Source: Allomuricauda sp.
GTDB lineage: Bacteria > Bacteroidota > Bacteroidia > Flavobacteriales > Flavobacteriaceae
Reading direction: 5' to 3'
Assembly (NCBI GenBank): GCA_003712125.1
Contig: RHLF01000001.1
Span: 744,001-808,000 of the forward strand
Length of the DNA: 64,000 nucleotides
Below, in pieces: positions 37,255 to 46,812 of the stretch; positions within the stretch are counted from its first letter, which is position 1; every line of letters starts with the position of its first letter. The notes beneath the pieces were generated by a model. The model was not told the DNA's origin and did not search any database. It was given only the letters and a program-made list of their open reading frames with translations. The position numbers and the translations under genes were made by a program.

Positions 37255-39258
37255 ATGGGCGTATTGGATTCAAAAGTTCCTTCAGGGCCATTGGCCGAAA
37301 AATGGACGAAGCATAAAAATGAAATCAACCTTGTTAACCCAGCGAACAAGCGTTTAATTGACATCATTGTTGTTGGTACCGGTTTGGCGGGTGGTGCCGC
37401 TGCTGCGACCTTGGCAGAGTTGGGCTATAATGTCAAGACGTTTTGCTACCAAGATTCACCGAGACGGGCGCATTCAATTGCCGCGCAGGGAGGTATCAAT
37501 GCTGCCAAAAATTATCAGGGTGACGGAGACAGCCCTTACCGACTTTTCTATGATACGGTCAAAGGTGGGGACTACCGTTCACGAGAGGCTAATGTATACC
37601 GTTTGGCAGAAGAATCTGTAAACATCATAGACCAGTGTGTGGCCCAAGGAGTACCTTTTGCGAGGGAATATGGGGGCCTTTTAGATAACCGGTCCTTTGG
37701 TGGGGTCTTGGTCTCAAGAACCTTTTATGCCAAAGGTCAGACCGGACAACAGTTACTGCTAGGGGCATATTCAGCCATGAATCGTCAGATCAACAGGGGA
37801 AAAATCACCCCTTACAACCGCCATGAAATGATGGATTTAGTTTTGGTTGATGGCAAAGCTCGGGGCATAATCGCCCGTAATTTGGTCACCGGTGAGATTG
37901 AAAGACATGCTGCGCACGCAGTAGTTTTGGCCACCGGAGGGTACGGAAATGTGTTCTTTCTTTCGACAAATGCCATGGGAAGCAATGTAATGGCTGCTTG
38001 GAGAGCACACCGCAAGGGGGCATTTTTCGCTAATCCTTGCTTTACACAAATCCATCCCACCTGTATTCCTGTATCGGGGGACCATCAATCGAAATTGACG
38101 TTAATGTCAGAGTCGCTACGGAACGATGGCCGAATTTGGGTGCCAAAACGAAAGGAAGATGCCGAAGCCATCCGTGCAGGAAAATTGAAACCCACACAAC
38201 TTGGCGAAGAAGAGCGCGACTATTATTTGGAGCGTCGCTATCCGGCATTTGGAAATTTAGTGCCAAGAGACGTGGCATCAAGGGCGGCAAAAGAACGTTG
38301 CGATGCGGGCTATGGAGTCAATAAAACAGGAGAGGCGGTATATCTTGATTTTGCCGCGGCAATTCAACGCTACGGAAAGGAAAAAGCCTTAACATCTGGA
38401 TTAAAAAATCCTGATGCGGCGACCATTACCAAGCTTGGTGAGGAAGTCATCGAGAATAAGTATGGAAACCTTTTCCAGATGTACGAAAAGATTGTAGATG
38501 AAAATCCGTACAAAACCCCGATGATGATTTATCCCGCGGTACACTACACCATGGGTGGCCTTTGGGTCGATTACAATTTAATGACCACCATTCCGGGTTG
38601 TTATTCCGCAGGTGAGGCCAACTTTAGTGATCATGGCGCCAACAGGTTAGGGGCTTCTGCATTAATGCAAGGTTTAGCGGATGGATATTTTGTTTTGCCT
38701 TATACCATTGGTGACTACTTAAGTGATGATATTCGAACAGGACCTATTTCGCCAGACACAGACGAATTCGTAAAAGCGGAAGAAGAAGTAAAGGCGCGCT
38801 TGGAAAAATTAATGTCAGGTAACGGGCTGCATTCCGTTGACCATTACCACAAGAAATTAGGTAAAATCATGTGGAACAAGTGCGGAATGGCCAGAAACGA
38901 AAAGGATCTTAAAAGTGCCATCAAAGAGATTTCTGAACTTCGCAAAGACTTCTGGGAGAATGTTAAAATACCTGGAGAAATCAACGCAAAGAATCAAGAG
39001 CTTGAAAAAGCAGGACGTGTGGCCGACTTTTTGGAACTGGGAGAATTATTCGCTAAAGACGCGCTCACCAGAAACGAATCTTGTGGAGGTCATTTTAGGG
39101 AAGAATACCAAACCGAAGAAGGGGAAGCATTGCGTGATGATAAAAATTTCACCTTCGTTTCAGCTTGGGAATACAAAGGTGAGCCCAAAGATGCCGTACT
39201 GCATAAAGAAGAATTGAAATACGAAAATATCGAGCTTAAAACTCGTTCATATAAATAA
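37255..39258 (+). CDS. sdhA: Succinate dehydrogenase/fumarate reductase flavoprotein subunit
   Basis: SdhA oxidises succinate to fumarate with covalently bound FAD. The 667-residue protein has the dinucleotide-binding [20 protein letters not shown], the FAD-histidine motif [24 protein letters not shown] (split here), the active-site [11 protein letters not shown] region and the substrate-binding [11 protein letters not shown]. Other family motifs are [12 protein letters not shown] and [21 protein letters not shown]. It lies between sdhC and sdhB with 1-8 base gaps and forms the soluble part of complex II. Confidence 0.98.
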   Translation: MGVLDSKVPSGPLAEKWTKHKNEINLVNPANKRLIDIIVVGTGLAGGAAAATLAELGYNVKTFCYQDSPRRAHSIAAQGGINAAKNYQGDGDSPYRLFYDTVKGGDYRSREANVYRLAEESVNIIDQCVAQGVPFAREYGGLLDNRSFGGVLVSRTFYAKGQTGQQLLLGAYSAMNRQINRGKITPYNRHEMMDLVLVDGKARGIIARNLVTGEIERHAAHAVVLATGGYGNVFFLSTNAMGSNVMAAWRAHRKGAFFANPCFTQIHPTCIPVSGDHQSKLTLMSESLRNDGRIWVPKRKEDAEAIRAGKLKPTQLGEEERDYYLERRYPAFGNLVPRDVASRAAKERCDAGYGVNKTGEAVYLDFAAAIQRYGKEKALTSGLKNPDAATITKLGEEVIENKYGNLFQMYEKIVDENPYKTPMMIYPAVHYTMGGLWVDYNLMTTIPGCYSAGEANFSDHGANRLGASALMQGLADGYFVLPYTIGDYLSDDIRTGPISPDTDEFVKAEEEVKARLEKLMSGNGLHSVDHYHKKLGKIMWNKCGMARNEKDLKSAIKEISELRKDFWENVKIPGEINAKNQELEKAGRVADFLELGELFAKDALTRNESCGGHFREEYQTEEGEALRDDKNFTFVSAWEYKGEPKDAVLHKEELKYENIELKTRSYK

Positions 39259-39266
39259 CGATTGCT

Positions 39267-40013
39267 ATGAAGTTATTTCTAAAAATTTGGAGGCAAAAAA
39301 GTGCCCAAGATAATGGCAGCATGAAAGACTATACCCTCGACGGAGTTGAAGGGGATATGTCATTTCTAGAAATGCTGGATGTTTTAAATGAAGAATTAAT
39401 TTCCAAAGGGGAAGAGCCTGTTGAATTTGACCATGATTGTAGAGAAGGTATTTGTGGCATGTGTTCCTTGCAAATTAATGGGGAACCTCACGGCCCGGAT
39501 CGTTTAGTTACCACCTGTCAATTGCATATGCGCAAGTTTAATGATGGGGACACTATTGTAATAGAACCCTTTCGCGCCAAGGCCTTTCCGGTAATCAAAG
39601 ACCTTGTCGTTGACCGCAGTGCTTTTGACCGCATTCAACAGGCAGGTGGTTATGTTTCAGTTAACACCTCTGGGAATACCATTGATGCCAACGCCATACC
39701 AATTGAAAAAGAAAAGGCAGATGATGCCTTTAATGCCGCTACCTGTATTGGTTGTGGTGCTTGCGTGGCCGCCTGTAAAAATGCTAGTGCCATGCTCTTT
39801 ACATCGGCAAAGGTCTCGCAGTACGCCCTACTGCCCCAAGGCCGGGTTGAAGCTACCGACCGTGTATTGAATATGGTAAAACAAATGGATTTGGAAGGTT
39901 TTGGTAACTGTACCAATACCGGTGCATGTGAAGTAGAGTGCCCGAAAGGAATTTCCCTTGAAAATATTGCCCGGTTGAATCGCGAATATCTCGCTGCGAG
40001 CATTAAGGGGTAA
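39267..40013 (+). CDS. sdhB: Succinate dehydrogenase iron-sulfur subunit
   Basis: SdhB carries electrons from FAD to cytochrome b through three Fe-S centres. The [2Fe-2S] ligands are in [17 protein letters not shown] with a downstream TTCQLH, and the remaining clusters in [13 protein letters not shown] and [14 protein letters not shown]. The 248-residue length is typical of the menaquinone-linked type. It is the last gene of the operon and is followed by a strong intrinsic terminator. Confidence 0.98.
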   Translation: MKLFLKIWRQKSAQDNGSMKDYTLDGVEGDMSFLEMLDVLNEELISKGEEPVEFDHDCREGICGMCSLQINGEPHGPDRLVTTCQLHMRKFNDGDTIVIEPFRAKAFPVIKDLVVDRSAFDRIQQAGGYVSVNTSGNTIDANAIPIEKEKADDAFNAATCIGCGACVAACKNASAMLFTSAKVSQYALLPQGRVEATDRVLNMVKQMDLEGFGNCTNTGACEVECPKGISLENIARLNREYLAASIKG

Positions 40014-40036
40014 CGATGATATAACGTACAGCTAAT

Positions 40037-40077
40037 GACCTGTTGGATAACTACATTCAACAGGTCTTTGTATTTTT
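40037..40077 (+). terminator. Intrinsic terminator of sdhCAB
   Basis: GACCTGTTG (40037-40045), a 12-base loop, CAACAGGTC (40058-40066) form a perfect 9-bp stem followed by TTTGTATTTTT. It ends 5 bases before the vsr-like ATG, so the downstream gene needs its own promoter or read-through. Confidence 0.9.
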
Positions 40078-40081
40078 AGGA

Positions 40082-40561
40082 ATGTCCAAAACCTATGCTG
40101 AGAAACCGATCAAAGTGCCTCGTTTTCGCGAGGAAGATGGTTTTTATACTACCCCACAGCGGTCAAAAATCATGGGTAAAATACGAGCTAAGAATACCAA
40201 ACCTGAACTGGCGTTTCGAAAAGCTTTGTGGGCCACAGGTTATCGCTACCGAATTGATTATAAAAAATTGATTGGCAAGCCTGATATTCTTCTAAAGAAA
40301 TACAAGACGGCCATTTTTATTGATGGTGAGTTTTGGCATGGGCATAATTGGAATGAACGAAAACATAAGATCAAGACCAATCGCGAATTTTGGATTCCAA
40401 AAATAGAGCGTAATATGCAGCGAGACCGTGAAGTTAATCACGGCCTGGAAAATTTGGGTTATACCGTTTTCCGTTTTTGGGAAGGTGAAATTAAGAAGGA
40501 TCTTCCACGATGCCTATCGACTGTGTTATCACATTTAGACACCCATTTGAAAAAGCAGTAA
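40082..40561 (+). CDS. Very short patch repair-like endonuclease (Vsr family)
   Basis: Vsr enzymes nick DNA 5' of T:G mismatches produced by deamination of 5-methylcytosine. From ATG 40082 the product is 159 residues with RSKIMGKIRAKNTKPELAFRKAL, YRIDYKKLIGKPDILLKKYKTAIFIDGEFWHGHNW, and LGYTVFRFWEGEIKKDL. The catalytic aspartate (GKPDILL) and the HGH motif are present. The zinc-ligand cysteines of the classic enzyme are not seen: the place of GCFWHxHxC is GEFWHGHNW. No cytosine-5 methyltransferase lies nearby. It may be a divergent member with another role, so the symbol is left blank. Confidence 0.82.
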   Translation: MSKTYAEKPIKVPRFREEDGFYTTPQRSKIMGKIRAKNTKPELAFRKALWATGYRYRIDYKKLIGKPDILLKKYKTAIFIDGEFWHGHNWNERKHKIKTNREFWIPKIERNMQRDREVNHGLENLGYTVFRFWEGEIKKDLPRCLSTVLSHLDTHLKKQ

Positions 40562-40595
40562 TCAACCTATGTTTATATCATCCTGATTCAGAACT

Positions 40596-41750
40596 ATGCT
40601 TCCCGATATCACCACCAACTCGAAAATGCCAAATCTTAAGACGACTATTTTCACCATCGTGAACGAATTGGCCAGAGCGCACGATGCGGTAAATCTATCC
40701 CAGGGATTTCCTGATTTCGATGCTTCCCCAGAGCTGCTCTCGCAAGTTTCTAAGGCCATGCAATCAGGGCATAACCAATATGCTCCAATGCGCGGTATAC
40801 TTTCGCTTCGAGAGACGATAGCAGCTACCATTGAAAACCTTCATGGACATCGTTATAATCCTGAAAGTGAAATCACCATCACAGCAGGTGCCACGCAAGG
40901 AATTTTTACGGCAATCAGTGCATTTGTAAAAAAAGGAGATGAAGTCATTGTCTTGACTCCAGCTTACGATTCCTATATTCCCGCCATTAATCTCAATGGA
41001 GGGGTAGTTGTGCCGGTGGCATTGTCAAGTGAAGACTTTGCGATGGACATCGAAGGTATCAAAGAGGCCATCTCCCCAAAAACGAGAATGCTGATAATAA
41101 ATACACCGCATAATCCATCTGGGCGAATATTTTCCAAAAATCAAATGCAACTGCTTCAAGAGGTATTGCGTACTACTGATATCATTGTTTTAAGCGATGA
41201 GGTTTACGAGCATATTGTTTTTGATGGTAAAACACATCAAAGTGTAGCAAAGTTTGAAAATCTTGCCTCGAGAAGCATTATCTGTAGTTCTTTTGGAAAA
41301 ACCTTTCACGTCACCGGTTGGAAAATAGGATATTGTGTTGGTCCCAAATACCTCATTGATGAGTTTAACAAAGTGCACCAATACAATGTATTCTGCGTCA
41401 ATCATCCCATTCAAAAAGGACTAAACGCCTATCTTCAAGAAGCGACAACATATCTCAATCTGGGCTCTTTTTATCAAAAAAAACGCGACTATTTTCTTAA
41501 GGCCATTGGCCCCTCAAGATTTAAATTTGCCCCAAGTGAAGGTACCTTCTTTCAATTATTGGATTATTCGGCCATTACTGATGACCTTGATCTTCATTTT
41601 GTGGAACGATTGATAAAGCAGCATAAATTGGCGAGCATCCCTGTTTCGGTGTTCCATGCGAATCACTTAAAGAACAAATACCTTAGATTTTGTTTCGCAA
41701 AGAGCAATGAAACTTTAGATAAAGCTGCGGCCATCATCAATAAGATCTAA
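40596..41750 (+). CDS. PLP-dependent aminotransferase (methionine/kynurenine type, YbdL-like)
   Basis: This 384-residue class I/II fold enzyme transfers the amino group of an amino acid to a keto acid. Diagnostic segments are NLSQGFPDFDASPELLSQ, ITAGATQGIFTAISA, VIVLTPAYDSYIPAI, NTPHNPSGRIFS, and the PLP lysine in SSFGKTFHVTGWKIGY. The latter is the pattern of the YbdL/kynurenine aminotransferase group, which prefers methionine or kynurenine. Start ATG 40596 is used; ATG 40626 (MPNLKTTIF) is an alternative. It is convergent with the GNAT gene with 3 bases between them. Confidence 0.92.
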   Translation: MLPDITTNSKMPNLKTTIFTIVNELARAHDAVNLSQGFPDFDASPELLSQVSKAMQSGHNQYAPMRGILSLRETIAATIENLHGHRYNPESEITITAGATQGIFTAISAFVKKGDEVIVLTPAYDSYIPAINLNGGVVVPVALSSEDFAMDIEGIKEAISPKTRMLIINTPHNPSGRIFSKNQMQLLQEVLRTTDIIVLSDEVYEHIVFDGKTHQSVAKFENLASRSIICSSFGKTFHVTGWKIGYCVGPKYLIDEFNKVHQYNVFCVNHPIQKGLNAYLQEATTYLNLGSFYQKKRDYFLKAIGPSRFKFAPSEGTFFQLLDYSAITDDLDLHFVERLIKQHKLASIPVSVFHANHLKNKYLRFCFAKSNETLDKAAAIINKI

Positions 41751-41753
41751 CTC

Positions 41754-42269
41754 TTACAGGTCACATCGCATCAACCAATCAATTTGTCTGTCACTGCCTA
41801 TAAAGAAGGCGTGTTCTCCAAACTTTTTAAACCCAAACCGTTCGTAAAATTTAATGGCTTTTTGGTTGCGTTCCCACACGCCTAACCAAATGTATTGTTT
41901 CTTGCTTTTTTTCGCGAGTTGAAAGGTCTGTTCTAAGGCCCATGAGCCTAAATTTTTTCCTTGATATGTGTTCAGAATATAAATTCGTTCGAGCTCAAGG
42001 GAATTTGGATCATGAATATCGGATTGGGCATCGTCAAAATTTATTTTTAGGTAACCCACTATGGCTTCCCCAAGTAAAACAAAGTAGAATGATGAATTGG
42101 GATTTTCGAGTTCACTAAGCAGTTTCTCGCTATTAAATGCTGATGTGAGATACGCCTCAAAATCGTCTGGATCATTCTGTGTTCCAAATGCATCGCTGAA
42201 GGTCTCAAGGGAAAGGTTCGCTAATTGCTGTACATCGCTGATGTCACATTTGATAAGCTTAGGTTGCAT
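41754..42269 (-). CDS. GNAT family N-acetyltransferase
   Basis: The product (171 residues from ATG 42269) has the GNAT fold: an N-terminal CDISDVQQLANLSLETFSDAFG, the beta4-alpha3 acetyl-CoA segment LERIYILNTYQGKNLGSWALEQTFQLAKK, and the terminal YIWLGVWERNQKAIKFYERFGFKKFGEHAFF. It transfers an acetyl group from acetyl-CoA to an unknown amine or alcohol. An in-frame ATG at 42287 lies at the end of the U-tract of the preceding terminator and is less likely. It converges with the aminotransferase gene. Confidence 0.88.
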   Translation of the reverse strand: MQPKLIKCDISDVQQLANLSLETFSDAFGTQNDPDDFEAYLTSAFNSEKLLSELENPNSSFYFVLLGEAIVGYLKINFDDAQSDIHDPNSLELERIYILNTYQGKNLGSWALEQTFQLAKKSKKQYIWLGVWERNQKAIKFYERFGFKKFGEHAFFIGSDRQIDWLMRCDL

Positions 42270-42290
42270 TTCGTAAAAATAGCGCATAAA

Positions 42291-42315
42291 AAAAACAGGG
42301 GTTAACCCTGTTTGT
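42291..42315 (-). terminator. Intrinsic terminator of a 35-residue small ORF
   Basis: AAACAGGG and CCCTGTTT form the stem around the loop gttaa (42293-42313). Read on the minus strand the stem is followed by a run of eight T, which makes it a good minus-strand terminator just after the small ORF at 42340-42447. Confidence 0.85.
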
Positions 42316-42339
42316 GCTTATTTGTTCAGAAACAATATC

Positions 42340-42447
42340 CTAGAACATAAACAACTTCCTCACCAATCTGGTAAACCCAGAAAAGAAGTCGTTATGATAA
42401 ACCTGAATATCTTCCTGTAAGGTTGTTTGTGAGAGTTCGGCAGCCAT
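42340..42447 (-). CDS. Possible small protein of 35 residues
   Basis: An ATG at 42447 opens a 35-codon frame ending TAG at 42340. The product is MAAELSQTTLQEDIQVYHN, then DFFSGFTRLVRKLFMF, whose end is a basic amphipathic segment. It is followed 24 bases on by a strong minus-strand terminator that would otherwise have no gene to serve. A TATTTTTG -7 element is present at 42514-42521. I cannot assign a function. It is too short for ordinary ORF filters and needs comparative support. Confidence 0.5.
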   Translation of the reverse strand: MAAELSQTTLQEDIQVYHNDFFSGFTRLVRKLFMF

Positions 42448-42587
42448 AGTTATAGGTTTTAGTCGATTTGGAAAACAAATGAGTCATAAATATATGAATA
42501 AGCGTCAGTTAGCCAAAAATATTGTTGTGAACTGAAAAAAAAATGTTGCAAAAAAAATCAAGGATAGGTAAATCTTGAGAAATAACG

Positions 42588-43241
42588 TCAAATTTGCATC
42601 TCCGGAATATCCCCTGGGATAATCAAGTTCCCCGCTGTAGCAGCCTCAATTTCAGCAACTGTAACTCCTGGCGCGCGTTCTAATAACAAGAACCCTTCAT
42701 TGGTAATTTCAAGTACCGCTAAATTGGTCACTATTTTTTTTACACACCGAACCCCGGTCAAGGGCAAACTGCATTGTTTAAGCAGCTTAGATTGCCCGGC
42801 CTTGTTGGTATGCATCATGGCTACGATGATATTTTCTGCGGAGGCGACCAAATCCATGGCACCGCCCATGCCTTTGACCATTTTTCCGGGAATCTTCCAA
42901 TTGGCAATATCACCGTTTTCAGCTACTTCCATCGCCCCTAAAATTGTCAGATCAACGTGCTGGCCACGAATCATGGAAAAACTTGTTGCTGAATCAAAAA
43001 AAGAAGCCCCTGGCAATGTTGTTATGGTTTGTTTCCCTGCATTGATAATATCTGCATCTTCTTCGCCCTCAAAAGGGAATGGCCCCATACCCAAAACTCC
43101 GTTCTCACTTTGAAACTCGACTTCAATATCATCTCTCACAAAATTTGCAACCAAGGTAGGGATACCAATACCCAGGTTCACATAGTACCCATCCTTAACC
43201 TCTTGGGCAATTCGTTTTGCGATTCCGTTTTTGTCTAACAT
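42588..43241 (-). CDS. scoB: 3-oxoacid CoA-transferase, B subunit
   Basis: This subunit carries the catalytic glutamate of the succinyl-CoA:3-ketoacid CoA-transferase, which activates acetoacetate using succinyl-CoA. The 217-residue protein has NLGIGIPTLVANF, the active-site motif SENGVLGMGP with the conserved glutamate, GGAMDLVAS and LPLTGVRCVKKIVTNLAVLEI. It follows scoA with a 1-base overlap. Acetoacetyl-CoA metabolism or ketone utilisation is the expected role. Confidence 0.95.
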   Translation of the reverse strand: MLDKNGIAKRIAQEVKDGYYVNLGIGIPTLVANFVRDDIEVEFQSENGVLGMGPFPFEGEEDADIINAGKQTITTLPGASFFDSATSFSMIRGQHVDLTILGAMEVAENGDIANWKIPGKMVKGMGGAMDLVASAENIIVAMMHTNKAGQSKLLKQCSLPLTGVRCVKKIVTNLAVLEITNEGFLLLERAPGVTVAEIEAATAGNLIIPGDIPEMQI

Positions 43242-43942
43242 TAGGCCTTTTGTCTTACCGTTCGTTGTTCGATGCGTTTCTCATAGTGCTTTCCTTGAAA
43301 AATGCGCTGCACAAATATGCCAGGCACATGTATTTGATTGGGGTCTAAACTACCTACAGGAAGTAGCTCTTCCACCTCAGCCACCGTAATTCTGGCAGCA
43401 CCACACATGTTTGGGTTAAAATTGCGTGAGGTACCCTTAAAAATCAAATTGCCAGCTTCGTCTCCCTTCCAGGCTTTTACGAAGGCAAAATCGGCTTTGA
43501 ACGCTTCCTCAAGCACGTACATTTTACCATTAAATTCTCTGGTTTCTTTGCCTTCGGCCACCTCAGTTCCGTATCCAGCAGGCGTATAAAAGGCAGGAAA
43601 TCCACCTTGTGCAGCTCTACACTTTTCAGCTAAAGTGCCTTGAGGCGTTAACTCAACTTCCAACTCCCCGCTCAGCATCTGACGCTCGAACTCATCATTT
43701 TCTCCCACATAGGAAGAAATCATTTTCTTTATTTGGCGGTTCTGGAGTAACAACCCTAAACCAAAATCATCTACCCCGGCATTGTTTGAGATGCAGGTAA
43801 TATCCTTAACCCCCAATTGTACAAGTTCACCAATGGCATTTTCAGGAATACCGCATAGGCCGAAACCACCCAGCATAAAGGTCATGCCGTCAGTTACCCC
43901 TTCAAGGGCTTTTTGAACGCTAGTTACTGTTTTGGAAATCAT
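43241..43942 (-). CDS. scoA: 3-oxoacid CoA-transferase, A subunit
   Basis: The A subunit binds CoA in the heterotetrameric transferase. The 233-residue protein has [68 protein letters not shown] (in two parts) and the CoA-binding [16 protein letters not shown]. Length and motif order are usual. It is the first of the sco pair, and its stop overlaps the start of scoB by one base. Confidence 0.95.
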   Translation of the reverse strand: MISKTVTSVQKALEGVTDGMTFMLGGFGLCGIPENAIGELVQLGVKDITCISNNAGVDDFGLGLLLQNRQIKKMISSYVGENDEFERQMLSGELEVELTPQGTLAEKCRAAQGGFPAFYTPAGYGTEVAEGKETREFNGKMYVLEEAFKADFAFVKAWKGDEAGNLIFKGTSRNFNPNMCGAARITVAEVEELLPVGSLDPNQIHVPGIFVQRIFQGKHYEKRIEQRTVRQKA

Positions 43943-43990
43943 AAGGAAACTTCTTTCTATGCAGAAAAGTACAATTTTATTGATGAGCCA

Positions 43991-46321
43991 TCAAAAGTCC
44001 AGGTCATCTAAATCATCTTCAGTATCCCGCTCTTCTTTTCTTTCCTCAAGAATCTTGGTACAGTCTACATTGATGGATAAATCTTCAGGTTCTTCAAAAG
44101 CATCTGTGGAGACCCCAAGTTCCTCGTTTTGGTAATTTTTCTTCATGTAGATTGCCCAAATGGGAAGGGCCATAGACGCCCCCTGGCCATAGGCCAAAGA
44201 ACGAAAGTGTGTTGAGCGTTCTTCGCCACCTACCCAAACTCCAGTTACGAGGTTGGGCACCATGCCCATAAACCAACCATCACTTTGGTTTTGGGTTGTC
44301 CCTGTTTTTCCTGCAATTGGATTGTTGAGTTCGTAAGGGTATCCTGTAATTATTTCTTTATATACCGTGTTTTCTTTATTAAAAGAATGTCTTAATCGGC
44401 CCCCAGAACCGTATTGGGTTACCCCTTCCATTAGGTTGATCATGGTATAGGCCACATCCTTACTAAGCACATCTTTTGTTTCAGGAACGTATTCGTAGAG
44501 CACGGTTCCATTTTTATCTTCGATCCGGGCTATGGCCACAGGTTTTACATAAACTCCTTGATTGGCAAATGTGCCATAGGCCCCAACCATTTCGTAAACA
44601 TTCATATCAGGAGTCCCTAAAGCGATTGCTGGAGCTTCGACCATCTCCCGCGTTATTCCCATGCTTTTTGCGATGCTTACTACGGAACCTGGTCCTACCT
44701 GATCGATCAAACGCGCGGTAAGGGTATTCACTGAATTCGCCAATCCTTTTTTGAGGGTCATTTTTTCCAACGAATATTTGCCGTCCGAATTTTTGGGGCA
44801 CCATGCTTCGGGGTTTCCATGTTTTAAGGGTTCGATACAATATTGGGTGTCTGGTAACGAATCACATGGTGAATAGCGCAATTGATCAATTGCAGCGGCA
44901 TATACAAAAGGTTTGAAGGTTGATCCTGCTTGCCTTGCCCCTTGGTATACATTGTCGTATTGAAAGTGCTTAAAGTCGACTCCGCCAACCCAAGCTTTTA
45001 TATGTCCGGTTTGGGGCTCCATAGACATCATGGCTGCCCGAAGGAAGGTTTTATAATACCTGATAGAATCCATAGGAGTCATTATGGTATCCTTTTCATA
45101 GGAGTCACTGTTCCAATCAAATACCGTCATTTCTGTTTTCTCACGAAACGAAGCCCGAATCTCATTTTCTGATTTCCCCTGTCGCTTCATTGCACGCCAC
45201 CGTGCCGAACTTTTAATGGCCCGCTCCATGATTCGCTCGATTTCAAAGGTCTCCAAATCCAAAAACGGGGTGGTGGGATTCCGTTCGGGTGTGTTTTGTA
45301 CAAAAAACTCTGCCTGTAATCTTTTCATATGCGCTTCAACCGCTTCCTCAGCATTGCGTTGCATTCGGGAATCAATGGTGGTAAAAATCTTAAGCCCATC
45401 AAGGTAAATGTTGTACTTGCTTCCATCAGGTTTCGGATTGTCTTCAATCCACCGATTTAACCAGCGTTGTAAATACATTCTGAAATAGGTTCCTAAACCT
45501 TCGCGATGTGACTCTGGACTAAAATTGATATCCATTCTAAGGTTTTGAAGGGAATCCTTTTCTGCTTCAGTGAGGTATTCGTATTTCGCCATTTGACCCA
45601 ATACCGTATTTCTACGATTCAAGACCAATTCTTCTCTTCGAATAGGGTTGTAATACGAGGAATTTTTTAACATCCCTACCAAAACGGCTGATTCTTCAGG
45701 ACGTAACCCCGAGGGTTCTTTGCCAAAATAAATTCGAGCAGCAGAGCGTATCCCGTCTGCCGCATAACCAAAATCATAAATATTAAGGTACATGGCAATG
45801 ATTTCCTCTTTGGTATAATTGCGTTCCAATCGCGTTGCGATGACCCATTCCTTGATCTTCTGGAAAATGGCATTGGTTGTACTTTCCTTATCCCTAACAC
45901 CGATAAATAATTGTCGGGCCAATTGTTGTGAAATGGTACTGGCACCTCCTCGTTTTCCCAGAAACGCCAATGCCCGCAAAAATCCCCTTGCATCAATTCC
46001 CGCATGATCGTAATAACGGGCATCTTCTGTAGCAATTAGGGCATCAACCAAATTCTGTGGCAAGCTATCGTAAGGTACGGGCGTGCGATTATCATCTAAA
46101 TAATACTTGCCCAAGGTCAATCCGTCGGATGAAATAATCTCTGTGGCGAGGTTGGTCTGGGGATTTTCGAGTCGTTCAAAAGTTGGCATTTCACCAAAGA
46201 CGCCCCAGCCTGCCAATAAAAAGACCAGAACAGCGACAAGAAGGCCAGAACCGAACAAAATCCAAAACCACTTGATAAATCTGAAAAAATTATTCCCTTT
46301 TGCTTTTCTTTTCTGTGCCAT
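43991..46321 (-). CDS. Penicillin-binding protein 1A (bifunctional murein synthase)
   Basis: This 776-residue inner-membrane enzyme polymerises and cross-links peptidoglycan. A single N-terminal membrane helix (residues about 17-40) precedes the GT51 glycosyltransferase domain with ATEDARYYDHAGIDARG and GGASTISQQLARQLF. The transpeptidase domain follows, with SxxK in AGSTFKPFVYAAAID, SxN in LANSVNTLTA, and KTG in GKTGTTQNQSDGWFMG. The acidic tail ERDTEDDLDDLDF is unusual but short. It follows gldH by 5 bases and is probably cotranscribed with ricT and gldH. Confidence 0.95.
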   Translation of the reverse strand: MAQKRKAKGNNFFRFIKWFWILFGSGLLVAVLVFLLAGWGVFGEMPTFERLENPQTNLATEIISSDGLTLGKYYLDDNRTPVPYDSLPQNLVDALIATEDARYYDHAGIDARGFLRALAFLGKRGGASTISQQLARQLFIGVRDKESTTNAIFQKIKEWVIATRLERNYTKEEIIAMYLNIYDFGYAADGIRSAARIYFGKEPSGLRPEESAVLVGMLKNSSYYNPIRREELVLNRRNTVLGQMAKYEYLTEAEKDSLQNLRMDINFSPESHREGLGTYFRMYLQRWLNRWIEDNPKPDGSKYNIYLDGLKIFTTIDSRMQRNAEEAVEAHMKRLQAEFFVQNTPERNPTTPFLDLETFEIERIMERAIKSSARWRAMKRQGKSENEIRASFREKTEMTVFDWNSDSYEKDTIMTPMDSIRYYKTFLRAAMMSMEPQTGHIKAWVGGVDFKHFQYDNVYQGARQAGSTFKPFVYAAAIDQLRYSPCDSLPDTQYCIEPLKHGNPEAWCPKNSDGKYSLEKMTLKKGLANSVNTLTARLIDQVGPGSVVSIAKSMGITREMVEAPAIALGTPDMNVYEMVGAYGTFANQGVYVKPVAIARIEDKNGTVLYEYVPETKDVLSKDVAYTMINLMEGVTQYGSGGRLRHSFNKENTVYKEIITGYPYELNNPIAGKTGTTQNQSDGWFMGMVPNLVTGVWVGGEERSTHFRSLAYGQGASMALPIWAIYMKKNYQNEELGVSTDAFEEPEDLSINVDCTKILEERKEERDTEDDLDDLDF

Positions 46322-46326
46322 AAGTG

Positions 46327-46812
46327 CTATTGAATTTCTTCTATCTGTATCCCAACGTCGGTTATTCCTTCGAGCATTTGAATACCTTCTACATCGCCAT
46401 TTTTTCGCATGGCATGGGACACTCTTACCTTATATACGCCAGAATCCTTAAAAACGATGTTTTCTTTGTACCATAATTTGTTCTCCTTGATGCTGCCATA
46501 ACCGGTTCCCAACCAATTTCCGTCTGGTTTGGTCATGACATACTCCAAGGTATCTCTTATCGTTTCTCCGTTTGGATGCTCAAATTCGGTTATCAAAAAA
46601 AGGTTGCTGAATTCGAAAGTTTCATCGTTGCGTATGTTGATAAAAAGATTGTGACCTTGAAGTGAATCCATTTCAGCAATATCAAATTTCATTACCTCAT
46701 CGGCCAGCCACTTTCCATTTGCAGTGGGTCTAAATTCAGTATAAACCAAGTTGTCTTGACATGAGGTCATCAATACACCAAGTAACAAGAAAAGTAGGAG
46801 GAAGTTACGCAT
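46327..46812 (-). CDS. gldH: Gliding-motility lipoprotein GldH
   Basis: GldH is a lipoprotein required for gliding motility in Flavobacterium johnsoniae. From ATG 46812 the product is 161 residues with signal MRNFLLLFLLLGVLMTSC (lipobox cysteine at 18), followed by the beta-rich body (LVYTEFRPTANGKWLADEV, HNLFINIRNDETFEFSNLFL, GIQMLEGITDVGIQIEEI). The upstream frame to 46881 would overlap ricT heavily and lose the signal peptide. It overlaps ricT by 8 bases, an arrangement conserved in the family. It shows that the organism carries gliding/T9SS-related genes. Confidence 0.9.
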   Translation of the reverse strand: MRNFLLLFLLLGVLMTSCQDNLVYTEFRPTANGKWLADEVMKFDIAEMDSLQGHNLFINIRNDETFEFSNLFLITEFEHPNGETIRDTLEYVMTKPDGNWLGTGYGSIKENKLWYKENIVFKDSGVYKVRVSHAMRKNGDVEGIQMLEGITDVGIQIEEIQ

